Shown in pieces: positions 34,327 through 43,658 of a stretch of 64,000 nt of DNA. The notes beneath the pieces were generated by a model, which had not been told where the DNA came from, did not search any database, and saw only the letters and a list, made by a program, of their open reading frames with translations. This DNA is from Streptomyces sennicomposti (lineage in GTDB: Bacteria > Actinomycetota > Actinomycetes > Streptomycetales > Streptomycetaceae): NCBI RefSeq assembly GCF_019890635.1, contig NZ_JAIOAB010000028.1:20632-84631 (forward strand), read 5' to 3'. Numbering within the stretch: position 1 is the stretch's first letter; the number at the start of each line of letters is the position of its first letter. The translations under genes were made by a program, and so were the position numbers.

Positions 34327-36144
34327 ATGCGTTCCGCGCGAATATCCCGGACGGCGCTCGCCCTCCTCGCCGCCACCACCCTCGCCGCGACCGCCGGCAC
34401 GGCCGTCGCCGCACCGTCCGGACCCGCCCCCACGACGGCCGCCGCCACGGCCGCCACCCCCACGACGGGCGCCTCGGCCGCCGGCCGGACGACGGCCGCC
34501 GCCGCCGCCACCGTCGAGGCCGCCCGGACCGCCGCGTTCGCGCACGCCGCCGCCACCGGCGTCGGGTCCCAGACCCGGCTCACGGCCGTGGACGTGATGG
34601 CCGATCAGGACGGCAAGCGGCACGTGCGGTTCACGCAGACGTACCGGGGTGTGCCGGTCGTCGGCGGCGACCTCGTGGTCCACCTGAGCGCCGGCTCCAC
34701 GTACCTCGGCGTGACCCGCGCCGCGGCCAAGGCGGTCTCCCTGCCCTCCACCGCCGCGGAACTCACCCGGCGCCAGGCCGAACAGCACGCCGTCGCCCAG
34801 GTGCCCGGCGGGCAGGCCGGTACGGCGCGGCTGGTGGTGGACCACGCGGCGGGCCGCAGCACCCTGGCGTACGAGATCGGCGTCACGGCCGCGGACGGCT
34901 CGCCCGACGCCGCCCGCACCGTCCTGGTCGACGCGAACACCGGCGCCGTGCTGCGCAGCACGCCCACCGTGGACGGGTTCCTGTCGCAGCGGGTCGTGGC
35001 GCGGCTTCAGCAGCGCGGCGAGACCGCGCGCCCGAAGGCCGCCGGCGGCAGCGTGCTCGTCCGCAGGTCCGGCAAGGCCGCGACCTACCCCGCCCCGGCC
35101 GTCGGCAAGGGCCTGTCCCTCTTCTCCGGCACCGTCACCCTGAACACCACGCAGACGGCCGCCCGCTCGTACCAGCTGAAGGACACGACTCGCGGCAACG
35201 CCGAGATCCGCGACGCCAAGCACGCCACCCGCGAGGACGCGAAGATCTTCACGTCGGCGTCCGCGCTGACCGACGCCGACGACACCTGGGGCGACGGCAC
35301 GACCAAGGACACCGCCACCGCAGCGGTGGACGCCTCGCACGGGCTCACCGCCACCTTCGACTTCTACAAGAAGACGTTCGACCGCGACGGCATCCAGAAC
35401 GACGGCGCCGGCCCCAAGGGCGTGGTGCACTGGGGCACCGACTACGGGAACGCCGCCTGGTACGACACCTGCCACTGCATGATCTACGGCGACGGGGACG
35501 GCGACACCTTCACCAAGCCGCTGGTGCAGCTGGACGTCACCGGCCACGAGCTGACCCACGGCGTCGTCGCCGCCACCGCCGGTCTGGAGCCGACGAGGAT
35601 CGACTCGCGGGGCAACCAGTACGGCGAGCCGGGCGCCCTCAACGAGTCGCTCGCCGACATCTTCGGCAGCGCCACCGAGTTCGCCACCAACCCGACGACC
35701 GGCAACTACCTGATGGGCGAGCAGCTCGGCCTGGACCAGGGCTTCCTGCGCCGGATGGACAAGCCCTCCCTGGACAAGCTCGAAGGCACCGTCGACTACT
35801 GGAGCACGTCCACCGTGGACGCCGAGGTGCACGCCGGCTCCGGCGTCTCCTCCCACGCCTTCTACCTGCTCGCCGAGGGCAGCGGCCGCAAGACCGTCAA
35901 CGGCGTCGCCTACGACTCGCCCACCTACGACGGCTCCGCCGTCCAGGGCATCGGCCGGGACAAGGCGCTGCGGATCTTCTACCAGGCCCTGACCCGCTAC
36001 ATGGTCTCCACCACCGACTTCCACGCCGCCCGTGAGGCGACGCTGAAGGCGGCGGGCGACCTGTACGGCACCACCAGCACCGAGTACGCCGCGGTCGACA
36101 AGGCCTGGGCGGCGGTCAACGTGACCGCGGCCGACCAGCCCTGA
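34327..36144 (+). CDS. Secreted M4 family neutral metalloprotease (thermolysin-like)
   Basis: A 605-residue pre-pro-enzyme. A signal peptide (cleavage near VAA at 29) precedes FTP and PepSY-type propeptide segments (about 60-215). The M4 catalytic domain has the zinc motif HELTH (407-411) in VTGHELTHGVVAATAGL, the third ligand in NESLADIFGS (E440), and a C-terminal helical domain with VHAGSGVSSHAFYLLAEG. No P-domain or other appendage follows, so it ends with the protease. GAGGA sits 7 nt before the ATG. It is expected to be exported, self-processed and active on external protein. Confidence 0.95.
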   Translation: MRSARISRTALALLAATTLAATAGTAVAAPSGPAPTTAAATAATPTTGASAAGRTTAAAAATVEAARTAAFAHAAATGVGSQTRLTAVDVMADQDGKRHVRFTQTYRGVPVVGGDLVVHLSAGSTYLGVTRAAAKAVSLPSTAAELTRRQAEQHAVAQVPGGQAGTARLVVDHAAGRSTLAYEIGVTAADGSPDAARTVLVDANTGAVLRSTPTVDGFLSQRVVARLQQRGETARPKAAGGSVLVRRSGKAATYPAPAVGKGLSLFSGTVTLNTTQTAARSYQLKDTTRGNAEIRDAKHATREDAKIFTSASALTDADDTWGDGTTKDTATAAVDASHGLTATFDFYKKTFDRDGIQNDGAGPKGVVHWGTDYGNAAWYDTCHCMIYGDGDGDTFTKPLVQLDVTGHELTHGVVAATAGLEPTRIDSRGNQYGEPGALNESLADIFGSATEFATNPTTGNYLMGEQLGLDQGFLRRMDKPSLDKLEGTVDYWSTSTVDAEVHAGSGVSSHAFYLLAEGSGRKTVNGVAYDSPTYDGSAVQGIGRDKALRIFYQALTRYMVSTTDFHAAREATLKAAGDLYGTTSTEYAAVDKAWAAVNVTAADQP

Positions 36145-36160
36145 TCCGCCGCGGAGGGAC

Positions 36161-36203
36161 GTCCGGCCCGCCCGCCCGCCACGAGCCGGCGGGCGGGCCG
36201 GAC
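36161..36203 (+). terminator. Terminator of the metalloprotease gene
   Basis: A 16-bp perfect stem (GTCCGGCCCGCCCGCC, 36161-36176, against 36188-36203) with an 11-nt loop. Confidence 0.88.
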
Positions 36204-36255
36204 CACCACCCGCCCGGCGCGCCCGCGGTCGCGCGCCAGTCCTGGGGCGGGTCAC

Positions 36256-36290
36256 CCGGGCGGACTGTCCGCACAGGACAGTCCGCCCGG
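36256..36290. promoter_or_regulatory. Perfect 15-bp inverted repeat just upstream of the AI-2E-type gene
   Basis: CCGGGCGGACTGTCC (36256-36270) and its complement (36276-36290) flank a GCACA loop, 20 bp before the next start codon. It may be a second terminator, a leader hairpin or a palindromic operator; no T-run follows. Confidence 0.65.
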
Positions 36291-36309
36291 CGCGTGATGC
36301 GCTGAGAGG

Positions 36310-37338
36310 GTGTCCTTGCTGCCCGAGTCCGTCCGGCGTCTCGCCGCCTGGTGCGCCGCCGTGCTGCTCGTCTCCGGGGTGGTGTGGGTGGTGGTGCGGC
36401 TGTGCGTGGTGTTCCGCACCGCCGTGATCCCCGTGCTGCTGGCGCTGCTGGGCACGGCGCTGCTGCGGCCGCTGTTCCGGCGGCTGGTGCGGGCGAGGGT
36501 CAACCGCTCGGTGGCGGCCGGGATCACCTGCGCGGCCGTCGTGGTCGTCGTCGGCGGCACCGGCTACATCGTGGTGCGGGCCCTGATCGACAGCTGGCAG
36601 CAGATCGCCGACTCCCTGGAGCACGCGGCGAAGTCCCTCGCCTCCCATCTGGGGCCGGCCGGCACCTCGCTGTCCGATCTGGCCGGGCAGGGCAGGAACC
36701 TGCTGTCCAAGTTCGGCGGGACCGCCGCCTCCGGCGTGATCAGCGGGGTCAGCGTCGTCGCCGAGTACGCCGCGATGGCCGTCCTGGCGCTGCTGCTGGT
36801 CTTCTTCTTCCTGCGCGACGCCGGCCGGGCCCGGCGGGCCCTGCGCACGCTCTCGCCGGGCGACAGCGCCGACACGGTCGAGAGCATGGCCCGGCGGGCG
36901 TTCACCGCCGTGGAGGGCTTCATGCGCGGGACGACGATCATCGCGTTCATCGACGCCGTCTGCATCACCGTCGGCCTGCTCCTGCTGGACGTGCCCGGCG
37001 CCGTCGGACTGGGCGCGCTGGTGTTCGTGGGGGCGTACATCCCGTATCTGGGGGCGTTCATCTCCGGTGCGGTGTCCGTGCTGGTCGCGCTCGCCGACCG
37101 GGGGTTCGCGGTCGCGCTGTGGGCGCTGGGCGTGGTCGTCGCCGTGCAACTGCTGGAGGGGCATGTGCTCCAGCCGCTGATCCAGAGCCGGACCGTGCAG
37201 ATGCATCCGGCGGCGGTGCTGCTGGCGATCACCGCGGGGGCGTCGGTCGCCGGGATCGTGGGGATGCTGCTGGCGGTGCCGCTGACGGCGGCGGCCTTCG
37301 GCGTCGCCCACGAGGCCCGGGACCGGCACGCGGCGTAG
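36310..37338 (+). CDS. AI-2E/PerM family membrane protein
   Basis: A 342-residue inner-membrane protein with about 7-8 TM helices. Family features are the long periplasm-facing segment between TM3 and TM4 (DSWQQIADSLEHAAKSL) and the conserved C-terminal part GALVFVGAYIPYLGAFISG... LLEGHVLQPLIQSRTVQMHP. Members are proposed exporters of small molecules or Na+/H+ antiporters; the AI-2 link is not general. The GTG at 36310 lies too close to GAGAGG; the TTG at 36316, 5 nt from that site, may be the real start. Confidence 0.88.
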   Translation: MSLLPESVRRLAAWCAAVLLVSGVVWVVVRLCVVFRTAVIPVLLALLGTALLRPLFRRLVRARVNRSVAAGITCAAVVVVVGGTGYIVVRALIDSWQQIADSLEHAAKSLASHLGPAGTSLSDLAGQGRNLLSKFGGTAASGVISGVSVVAEYAAMAVLALLLVFFFLRDAGRARRALRTLSPGDSADTVESMARRAFTAVEGFMRGTTIIAFIDAVCITVGLLLLDVPGAVGLGALVFVGAYIPYLGAFISGAVSVLVALADRGFAVALWALGVVVAVQLLEGHVLQPLIQSRTVQMHPAAVLLAITAGASVAGIVGMLLAVPLTAAAFGVAHEARDRHAA

Positions 37339-37390
37339 GGCGCACCGCACCTTCGGTGGGTGGCCGCGCCGCCCGCTGAAGCCGCGGTCC

Positions 37391-39553
37391 TCACTTCTCC
37401 TTCTTCTCCCACGGCGGTTCGTACAGCTCGAACCAGATGCTCTTGCCCACGCCCCGCGGCTCGACGCCCCACGCGTCGGCGAGGAGTTCGATGAGGACCA
37501 GGCCGCGCCCGGAGGAGGCCAGTTCGCCCGGGCGGCGCTTGTGCGGGAGGTCGTCGCCGGCGTCGGTGACCTCCACCCGCATCCGCCGCTCGCCCCGCTC
37601 GCCGCTCACCTCGGCCAGCAGCAGCGCGTCGGTGTCGGTGTGCACGAGGACGTTGGTCAGCATCTCGCTCAGCAGCAGCACCGCCGAGTCCACCTGCTCC
37701 TCGGAGGACCAGTCGTGCAGCAGCTGGCGCAGTTGCTGGCGGGCCACCGCGACCCGTTCGGGCTCGGCCTGCGCGACCGTCAGCAGGGTGCGCCGCACCT
37801 CGGGCAGGCTCACCGTGCCGCCGTGGCCCTCGCAGCGGCGGCTCAGCAGCAGGACGGCGATGTCGTCCTCGCGGCGGTCCGCCAGCGGGCCCGTGGTGTA
37901 GTGCGAGGACGGGCCGTGCACGCCCTGGACCAGTGCGTCGGCGAGTTCCTCGGTGTCGCCCTCGTGCTGCTCCAGGATGGCGCGGATGCGCTGCCAGCCG
38001 GTGTCCAGGTCGTGGCCGCCGGTCTCGATCAGGCCGTCGGTGCAGACCATCATCGTCTCGCCCGGCTCCAGCGTGAACCGGGTGGTGGGGTAGTCGGGGT
38101 CGGGGTCGACGCCGAGCGGCAGGCCGCCCGCCGTGGGCCGTTGCAGCACCGTCCCGTCCGCCATCCGGATCACCGGGTCGGGGTGCCCCGCGCGGGCCAC
38201 CTCCAGCACGCCGGTGCGGGGATCGACCTCGGCGTACAGACAAGTGGCGAAGCGCAGGTCGGAGGGGTCGTCGCCGGGGGCGCCGTCGTTGACGATGCCG
38301 TGCAGGAAACGGGAGGCGCGGGAGAGCACCGCGTCCGGGCGGTGGCCCTCGGAGGCGTAGGCGCGCAGGGCGATGCGCAACTGGCCCATCAGCCCCGCGG
38401 CGCGCACGTCATGCCCCTGCACGTCGCCGATGACCAGCGCGAACCGCCCTGGCCGGCCCTTCTCCCGGGCGCGCGAGGTGCCGCCGGGCAGCGGGATCAT
38501 GTCGTACCAGTCGCCGCCGACCTGGAGGCCGCCGCCGGTCGGGACGTAACGGGCGGCCAGGTCCATGCCGGGGACCTCGGGTCCCGTCGTGGGCATCATC
38601 GAGCGCTGCAGGCCCTCGCTCAGCTCGCGCTCGGTCTCGGCGGTCCCGGCCCGCGAGAGGGCCTGGGCGAGCATCCGGGCCACCGTGGTGAGCACCGAGC
38701 GCTCGTCGGGCGTGAAGGCCACCGGATAGGTGAAGGCCGCCATCCAGGCGCCCATGGTGCGCCCCGAGGCGGTCAGCGGCAGATACGCCCACGAGCGGCG
38801 TCGGAAGTGCTCGGCGAGCGGCCAGGTGAGGGGATAGCGGGCGCGGTACTCCTCCGGGGAGGACAGGTAGACGGCCCGGCCGGTGCGCACCACCTCGGCG
38901 GCCGGGTAGTCCGTGTCCAGGGACATGTGCACGAACGGCGCCTCGTCGCCGGGCCGCTGCCCGTGGTGGCCGATGACGGACAGCCGGTCGCCCTCCACGC
39001 CGAAGACGGCCAGCCCGTCCGGGGAGAAACCGGGCATCGACAGCCCGGCGGCCACCCGCAGCACCTCGGCGGTGGAGCGGGCCTCGGCCAGCGCCCGGCC
39101 CGCGTCCAGCAGGAACGCCTCCCGGGAGCGCCGCCAGTCGCCGGTGACGGCGCTGCGGGCGGCGGGCGAGCCGGGCGTGGGCTCGGCGACCTCCTGAAGG
39201 GTGCCGATCAGTTCGTAGGCCTTCTTGCGGGAGTGGAAGGTGGGCCGAGAGCGGCTGCGCACGACGCGGATGATCCGGCCCTGCTCGTCCATGATCCGTA
39301 CCCGCACCTCGGCCAGGGTGCCCTCGGAGGCGGCGAGCTGGACGACTCCGGTGATCTCGTTCCAGTCGACCGGGTGGAGCCGGGCGCGCACCTGGGCCTC
39401 CGTGAGGGTGACGGCCTCGGCGGGCAGCCCGAGCAGCCGGGCCGCCTCGGCGTCGACCGCGACGAGCCCGGTGGAGGTGTCCCAGTGCCAGGTTCCGGTC
39501 TCCAGGGCGGCGAGGACGTCCCCGACGGCGGGCAGGGGCTCACCAGTGCGCAT
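37391..39553 (-). CDS. SpoIIE-type PP2C phosphatase with PAS, GAF and HATPase domains
   Basis: A 720-residue regulatory phosphatase. A PAS-like domain (about 10-110) is followed by GAF (about 140-300). The PP2C/SpoIIE catalytic domain (about 330-545) has the metal motifs GGDWYDM and IGDVQGHD, then CTDGLIE and REDDIAVLLL. The C-terminal histidine-kinase-like ATPase domain (about 580-715) has LLSEMLTNVLVHT and SGRGLVLIELLAD. Such proteins control anti-sigma/anti-anti-sigma switches; the built-in HATPase suggests combined kinase and phosphatase action on an STAS partner not encoded nearby. The ATG follows TACAGT by 6 nt, so the mRNA is probably leaderless. Confidence 0.92.
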   Translation of the reverse strand: MRTGEPLPAVGDVLAALETGTWHWDTSTGLVAVDAEAARLLGLPAEAVTLTEAQVRARLHPVDWNEITGVVQLAASEGTLAEVRVRIMDEQGRIIRVVRSRSRPTFHSRKKAYELIGTLQEVAEPTPGSPAARSAVTGDWRRSREAFLLDAGRALAEARSTAEVLRVAAGLSMPGFSPDGLAVFGVEGDRLSVIGHHGQRPGDEAPFVHMSLDTDYPAAEVVRTGRAVYLSSPEEYRARYPLTWPLAEHFRRRSWAYLPLTASGRTMGAWMAAFTYPVAFTPDERSVLTTVARMLAQALSRAGTAETERELSEGLQRSMMPTTGPEVPGMDLAARYVPTGGGLQVGGDWYDMIPLPGGTSRAREKGRPGRFALVIGDVQGHDVRAAGLMGQLRIALRAYASEGHRPDAVLSRASRFLHGIVNDGAPGDDPSDLRFATCLYAEVDPRTGVLEVARAGHPDPVIRMADGTVLQRPTAGGLPLGVDPDPDYPTTRFTLEPGETMMVCTDGLIETGGHDLDTGWQRIRAILEQHEGDTEELADALVQGVHGPSSHYTTGPLADRREDDIAVLLLSRRCEGHGGTVSLPEVRRTLLTVAQAEPERVAVARQQLRQLLHDWSSEEQVDSAVLLLSEMLTNVLVHTDTDALLLAEVSGERGERRMRVEVTDAGDDLPHKRRPGELASSGRGLVLIELLADAWGVEPRGVGKSIWFELYEPPWEKKEK

Positions 39554-39559
39554 TGCCCC

Positions 39560-39565
39560 ACTGTA
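39560..39565 (-). promoter_or_regulatory. -10 box of the SpoIIE-type phosphatase gene
   Basis: TACAGT on the minus strand ends 6 nt before the ATG at 39553; no ribosome site is present, implying leaderless translation. The -35 (TGGCAG, 18 bp upstream) is weak. Confidence 0.5.
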
Positions 39566-39775
39566 AGAAGATGCGATCGGACACTGCCACCGAAGACGGG
39601 CAAACCGCCCCCCGGTGGCGGCCGTGCGGGCGGCCCCGCGGCGGACCGCGCCCGCACCCCCGTGACCCGCGCCCCCGTAATGCGGGCGAGCCGATCTTGG
39701 GGCGGCCGGTACGCTGGACAGGTCCGGGCCCTGCCCGCCCGGTGACCCCGATCCGCGAAGACTGGATGAACGACG

Positions 39776-41539
39776 ATGCATCGGTACAGGTCCCACACCT
39801 GCGGCGAGCTCCGCGCCTCTGACGTCGGCACCGACGTCCGGCTGAGTGGCTGGCTGCACAATCGGCGCGACCTGGGCGGCATCCTCTTCATCGATCTGCG
39901 CGACCACTACGGCATCACGCAGCTCGTCGCCCGTCCCGGCACCCCCGCCTACGAGGCCCTGGACAAGCTGTCCAAGGAGACGGTCGTCCGGATCGACGGC
40001 AAGGTCGTTTCACGTGGAACCGAGAACGTGAACACCGAGCTGCCCACCGGCGAGATCGAGATCGAGGTCGGCGAGGTCGAGGTGCTCGGCGCCGCCGCCC
40101 CGCTGCCCTTCACGATCAACGCCGAGGACGGCGTCAACGAGGAGCGGCGCCTGGAGTACCGCTTCCTCGACCTGCGCCGCGAGCGCATGCACCGCAACAT
40201 CATGCTGCGCACGGCCGTGATCTCCGCGATCCGGCACAAGATGGTCGCGCTCGGCTTCAACGAGATGGCGACGCCGATCCTCACGGCGACCTCCCCCGAG
40301 GGCGCCCGCGACTTCGTCGTCCCCTCTCGACTGCACCCCGGCCGCTTCTACGCGCTCCCGCAGGCCCCGCAGCAGTTCAAGCAGCTGCTGATGATCTCCG
40401 GCTTCGACCGCTACTTCCAGATCGCGCCCTGCTTCCGCGACGAGGACGCCCGCGCCGACCGCTCGCCGGGCGAGTTCTACCAGCTCGATGTCGAGATGAG
40501 CTTCGTCGAGCAGGAGGACGTCTTCCGTCCGATCGAGCAGCTGATGACCGAGCTGTTCGAGGAGTTCGGCGGCGGCCGCCACGTCACCTCGCCCTTCCCG
40601 CGCATCCCGTTCCGCGAGGCGATGCTCAAGTACGGCTCCGACAAGCCGGACCTGCGCGCCAAGCTGGAGCTGGTGGACATCACCGACGTCTTCGAGGGCT
40701 CGGAGTTCAAGGCCTTCGCCGGCAAGCACGTGCGCGCCCTGCCCGTCCCGGCGGTCCAGGACCAGCCGCGCAAGTTCTTCGACCAGCTGGGTGACTACGC
40801 CGTCTCCCAGGGCGCGAAGGGCCTGGCCTGGGTGCGGGTCGGCGAGGACGGCTCGCTGACCGGCCCGATCGCCAAGTTCCTCACCGAGGAGAACGTCGTC
40901 GAGCTGACCAAGCGCCTGTCGCTGGCCGCCGGCCACGCCGTGTTCTTCGGCGCGGGCGAGTTCGACGAGGTCTCCAAGATCATGGGCGCGGTCCGCGTCG
41001 AGGCGGCCAAGCGGGCCGGCCAGTTCGAGCAGGACGTGTTCCGCTTCTGCTGGATCGTGGACTTCCCGATGTACGAGAAGGACGAGGAGACGGGGAAGAT
41101 CGACTTCTCCCACAACCCGTTCTCGATGCCGCAGGGCGGCCTTCAGGCCCTGGAGACCCAGGACCCGCTGGACATCCTGGCCTGGCAGTACGACATCGTC
41201 TGCAACGGCGTCGAGCTGTCCTCCGGCGCCATCCGGAACCACGAGCCGGACATCATGCTCAAGGCCTTCGAGATCGCGGGCTACGACGCGGAGACCGTCG
41301 AGCGCGAGTTCGCGGGCATGCTGCGCGCGTTCCGCTTCGGCGCCCCGCCGCACGGCGGCATCGCCCCCGGCGTCGACCGCATCGTGATGCTCCTGGCCGA
41401 CGAGCCGAACATCCGCGAGACGATCGCCTTCCCGCTCAACGGCAACGCCCAGGACCTGATGATGGGCGCGCCGACGGAGCTGGAGCCGGCCCGCCTGAAG
41501 GAACTGCACCTGACGGTGAACAAGCCGCAGCCGAAGTAG
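39776..41539 (+). CDS. aspS: Aspartyl-tRNA synthetase
   Basis: A 587-residue class IIb synthetase that charges tRNA-Asp in the cytosol. It has the N-terminal OB-fold anticodon-binding domain (about 1-110) and the class II core with motif 2 region (FRDEDARADRSPGEFYQLDVEMSF split over two strands). The bacterial GAD insertion domain lies at about 295-410, and motif 3 (GGIAPGVDRIVML) is near the end. The ATG at 39776 gives the standard N-terminus MHRYRSHTCGELRASDVG. A one-mismatch parS site lies within codons near 78-82. A 19-bp hairpin terminator follows. The gene is divergent from the phosphatase. Confidence 0.96.
   Translation: MHRYRSHTCGELRASDVGTDVRLSGWLHNRRDLGGILFIDLRDHYGITQLVARPGTPAYEALDKLSKETVVRIDGKVVSRGTENVNTELPTGEIEIEVGEVEVLGAAAPLPFTINAEDGVNEERRLEYRFLDLRRERMHRNIMLRTAVISAIRHKMVALGFNEMATPILTATSPEGARDFVVPSRLHPGRFYALPQAPQQFKQLLMISGFDRYFQIAPCFRDEDARADRSPGEFYQLDVEMSFVEQEDVFRPIEQLMTELFEEFGGGRHVTSPFPRIPFREAMLKYGSDKPDLRAKLELVDITDVFEGSEFKAFAGKHVRALPVPAVQDQPRKFFDQLGDYAVSQGAKGLAWVRVGEDGSLTGPIAKFLTEENVVELTKRLSLAAGHAVFFGAGEFDEVSKIMGAVRVEAAKRAGQFEQDVFRFCWIVDFPMYEKDEETGKIDFSHNPFSMPQGGLQALETQDPLDILAWQYDIVCNGVELSSGAIRNHEPDIMLKAFEIAGYDAETVEREFAGMLRAFRFGAPPHGGIAPGVDRIVMLLADEPNIRETIAFPLNGNAQDLMMGAPTELEPARLKELHLTVNKPQPK
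40007..40020. other. parS-like site inside aspS (one mismatch)
   Basis: GTTTCACGTGGAAC differs from the perfect parS core by one base (A to G). Its position inside a conserved gene is typical of streptomycete parS sites. Lower affinity than the site at 1419 is expected. Confidence 0.7.
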
Positions 41540-41566
41540 CCCGCGGCGCGGCGCCGTACGCGACAG

Positions 41567-41607
41567 CACAGGAGTGGGGCGGCCCGTGGGGCCGCCCCAC
41601 TCCTGTG
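41567..41607. terminator. Strong bidirectional terminator between aspS and metG
   Basis: A 19-bp perfect stem (41567-41585 against 41589-41607) with a GTG loop; the longest uninterrupted hairpin noted in the window. Confidence 0.93.
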
Positions 41608-41729
41608 GGCTTCTGGCTTTTCGGCTGGTCCTCTGGCTTTCGGCACGTGGTGGGAACGGGCGAGGCCCGGAGCCGCCCCCTCCAGGGGTGCGGGTCCGGG
41701 CCTCCGTGTCGGTGCGGGCCGCCTCGGGG

Positions 41730-43445
41730 TCAGGCCGACTCGCCGCCGAAGCGCTCCTTGTACGCGGCCAGGTCGTCGTCCGTCAGCTTGGCGAACAGGA
41801 CCGGCGGCACCGTGAACGGGGTGCCGGCGGGCACCGCGGTCAGGGACTTCGCCTCGTCGGCGGAGACCCAGGTCGCCGTGTCGTCGGGGAGGGCGAACGC
41901 CGAGCGCATCGCCTTCGCCGTCGTCGGGATGAACGGCTCGGAGACCACCGCGTAGAGGTGGATCAGGTTCATCGCCGTGCGCAGGGTGAGGGCCGCGCCG
42001 TCCTTGTCCGTCTTGATCTCCAGCCAGGGGGCCTTCTCCTCCAGGTAGGAGTTGCCCGCCGACCACAGCGCGCGCAACGCGGCGGCCGCCTTGCGGAACT
42101 GGATGGCCTCCATCTGCTCCTCGTACTCGGCGAGCAGACGCGCGATCTCCGCACCCAGCTTCGCCTCCGCCTCGCCCGGCTCGCCGCCCTGCGGGACCTC
42201 GTCGCCGAAGCGCTTGCGGGAGAAGGACAGGACGCGGTTGACGAAGTTGCCGAGGGTGTCGGCGAGGTCCTTGTTGACGGTGGCCGTGAAGTGCTCCCAG
42301 GTGAAGGACGAGTCGTCCGACTCCGGGGCGTTGGCCATCATGAAGTAGCGCCAGTAGTCGGCGGGCAGGATCTCCAGCGCGTCGTGCGTGAAGACGCCGC
42401 GGTGCTGCGAGGTGGAGAACTTGCCGCCGTAGTAGTTCAGCCAGTTGAAGGCCTTGATGACGTCGACCTTCTTCCACGGCGCGCGGGTGCCGAGCAGGGT
42501 CGCCGGGAACATCACGCTGTGGAAGGGGACGTTGTCCTTGCCCATGAACTGCGTGTAGCGGACGTCCGCGTCCGACTCCCACCACCACGAGCGCCAGTCC
42601 CGGTTCTCCGGGTCCAGCTCCGCCCACTCCTTCGTCGAGCCGATGTACTCGATCGGCGCGTCGAACCAGACGTAGAAGACCTTGCCCTCGGCGGCCAGGT
42701 CCGGCCAGGTGTCGGCCGGCACCGGGACGCCCCAGTCCAGGTCGCGGGTGATCGCGCGGTCGTGCAGGCCCTCGGTCAGCCACTTGCGGGCGATGGAGGA
42801 GGCCAGCACCGGCCAGTCGTCCGCGCGCTCGTCCACCCACGCCTCGACCTCGCCGGCCAGCGTCGACTGGAGCAGGAAGAGGTGCTTGGTCTCGCGGATC
42901 TCCAGGTCGGCGCTGCCGCTGATCGCGGAACGCGGCTCGATCAGGTCCGTCGGGTCCAGCACCCGGGTGCAGTTCTCGCACTGGTCGCCGCGGGCCTTGT
43001 CGTAGCCGCAGTGCGGGCAGGTGCCGATGATGTAGCGGTCGGGCAGGAAGCGGCCGTCGGCGTTGGAGTACACCTGGCGGATGGCGCGCTCCTCGATGAA
43101 GCCGTTCGCCTTCAGCTCGCGGGCGATCTCCTGGGTGATCTCGTGGTTCTGCCGGGAGGAACTGCGGCCGAAGTGGTCGAAGGCCAGGCTGAAGCCGTCG
43201 TAGATCGCCTTCTGCGCGTCGTGCGCCTGGGCGCAGAACTCGGCGACCGGGATGCCCTGTTCCTTCGCGGCCAGTTCCGCGGGGGTGCCGTGCTCGTCGG
43301 TGGCGCAGATGTACAGCACGTCGTGGCCGCGCTGGCGCAGATAGCGGGAGTACACGTCCGCCGGGAGCATGGACCCCACCATGTTGCCCAGGTGCTTGAT
43401 CCCGTTGATGTACGGAAGGGCGCTGGTGATGAGGTGTCGAGCCAT
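41730..43445 (-). CDS. metG: Methionyl-tRNA synthetase
   Basis: A 571-residue class Ia synthetase. It begins MARHLITSALPYINGIKHLGN with the HIGH-equivalent signature displaced to HLGN. The zinc knuckle has CPHCGYDKARGDQCENC (four cysteines). The KMSKS loop is KFSTS in YYGGKFSTSQHRGVF. The C-terminal anticodon-binding helical domain is complete, and the tRNA-binding EMAP-like C-terminal extension of some MetRS is absent. GGGAG is upstream of the ATG. The gene converges on aspS. Confidence 0.96.
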   Translation of the reverse strand: MARHLITSALPYINGIKHLGNMVGSMLPADVYSRYLRQRGHDVLYICATDEHGTPAELAAKEQGIPVAEFCAQAHDAQKAIYDGFSLAFDHFGRSSSRQNHEITQEIARELKANGFIEERAIRQVYSNADGRFLPDRYIIGTCPHCGYDKARGDQCENCTRVLDPTDLIEPRSAISGSADLEIRETKHLFLLQSTLAGEVEAWVDERADDWPVLASSIARKWLTEGLHDRAITRDLDWGVPVPADTWPDLAAEGKVFYVWFDAPIEYIGSTKEWAELDPENRDWRSWWWESDADVRYTQFMGKDNVPFHSVMFPATLLGTRAPWKKVDVIKAFNWLNYYGGKFSTSQHRGVFTHDALEILPADYWRYFMMANAPESDDSSFTWEHFTATVNKDLADTLGNFVNRVLSFSRKRFGDEVPQGGEPGEAEAKLGAEIARLLAEYEEQMEAIQFRKAAAALRALWSAGNSYLEEKAPWLEIKTDKDGAALTLRTAMNLIHLYAVVSEPFIPTTAKAMRSAFALPDDTATWVSADEAKSLTAVPAGTPFTVPPVLFAKLTDDDLAAYKERFGGESA

Positions 43446-43514
43446 CGCGGGCTGCTCCCAAGTCGCTACGCGGAGTGACGATCTCGTGGTTCTGGGTCGT
43501 CTGTGAACCTTGAA

Positions 43515-43520
43515 ATCGTA
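43515..43520 (-). promoter_or_regulatory. Candidate -10 box for metG
   Basis: TACGAT on the minus strand fits TAnnnT exactly and lies about 70 nt upstream of the metG ATG; no clear -35 was found. Confidence 0.4.
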
Positions 43521-43537
43521 TCCGACGTGGGCGGGGC

Positions 43538-43571
43538 GCCCGCTTCCCGTTTCGGGGGGTGGGAAGCGGGC
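43538..43571 (-). terminator. Terminator of the VWA gene
   Basis: GCCCGCTTCCC (43538-43548) pairs perfectly with GGGAAGCGGGC (43561-43571). The spacer 43580-43657 otherwise contains GCGGGT short tandem repeats. Confidence 0.65.
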
Positions 43572-43658
43572 GGGGGTGGCGGCCGGAGGCCGCCCGGGGC
43601 GGGTGCGTGCTCGCGGGTGCGGGTGCGGGTGCGGGTGCCGGGGCGCGGGGCGCGGGGC

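Noticed and set aside
34162..37350. A 1062-codon minus-strand frame over the metalloprotease and AI-2E genes
   Set aside because: Composition is Val/Gly/Arg/His shadow sequence, antisense to two genes with intact motifs.
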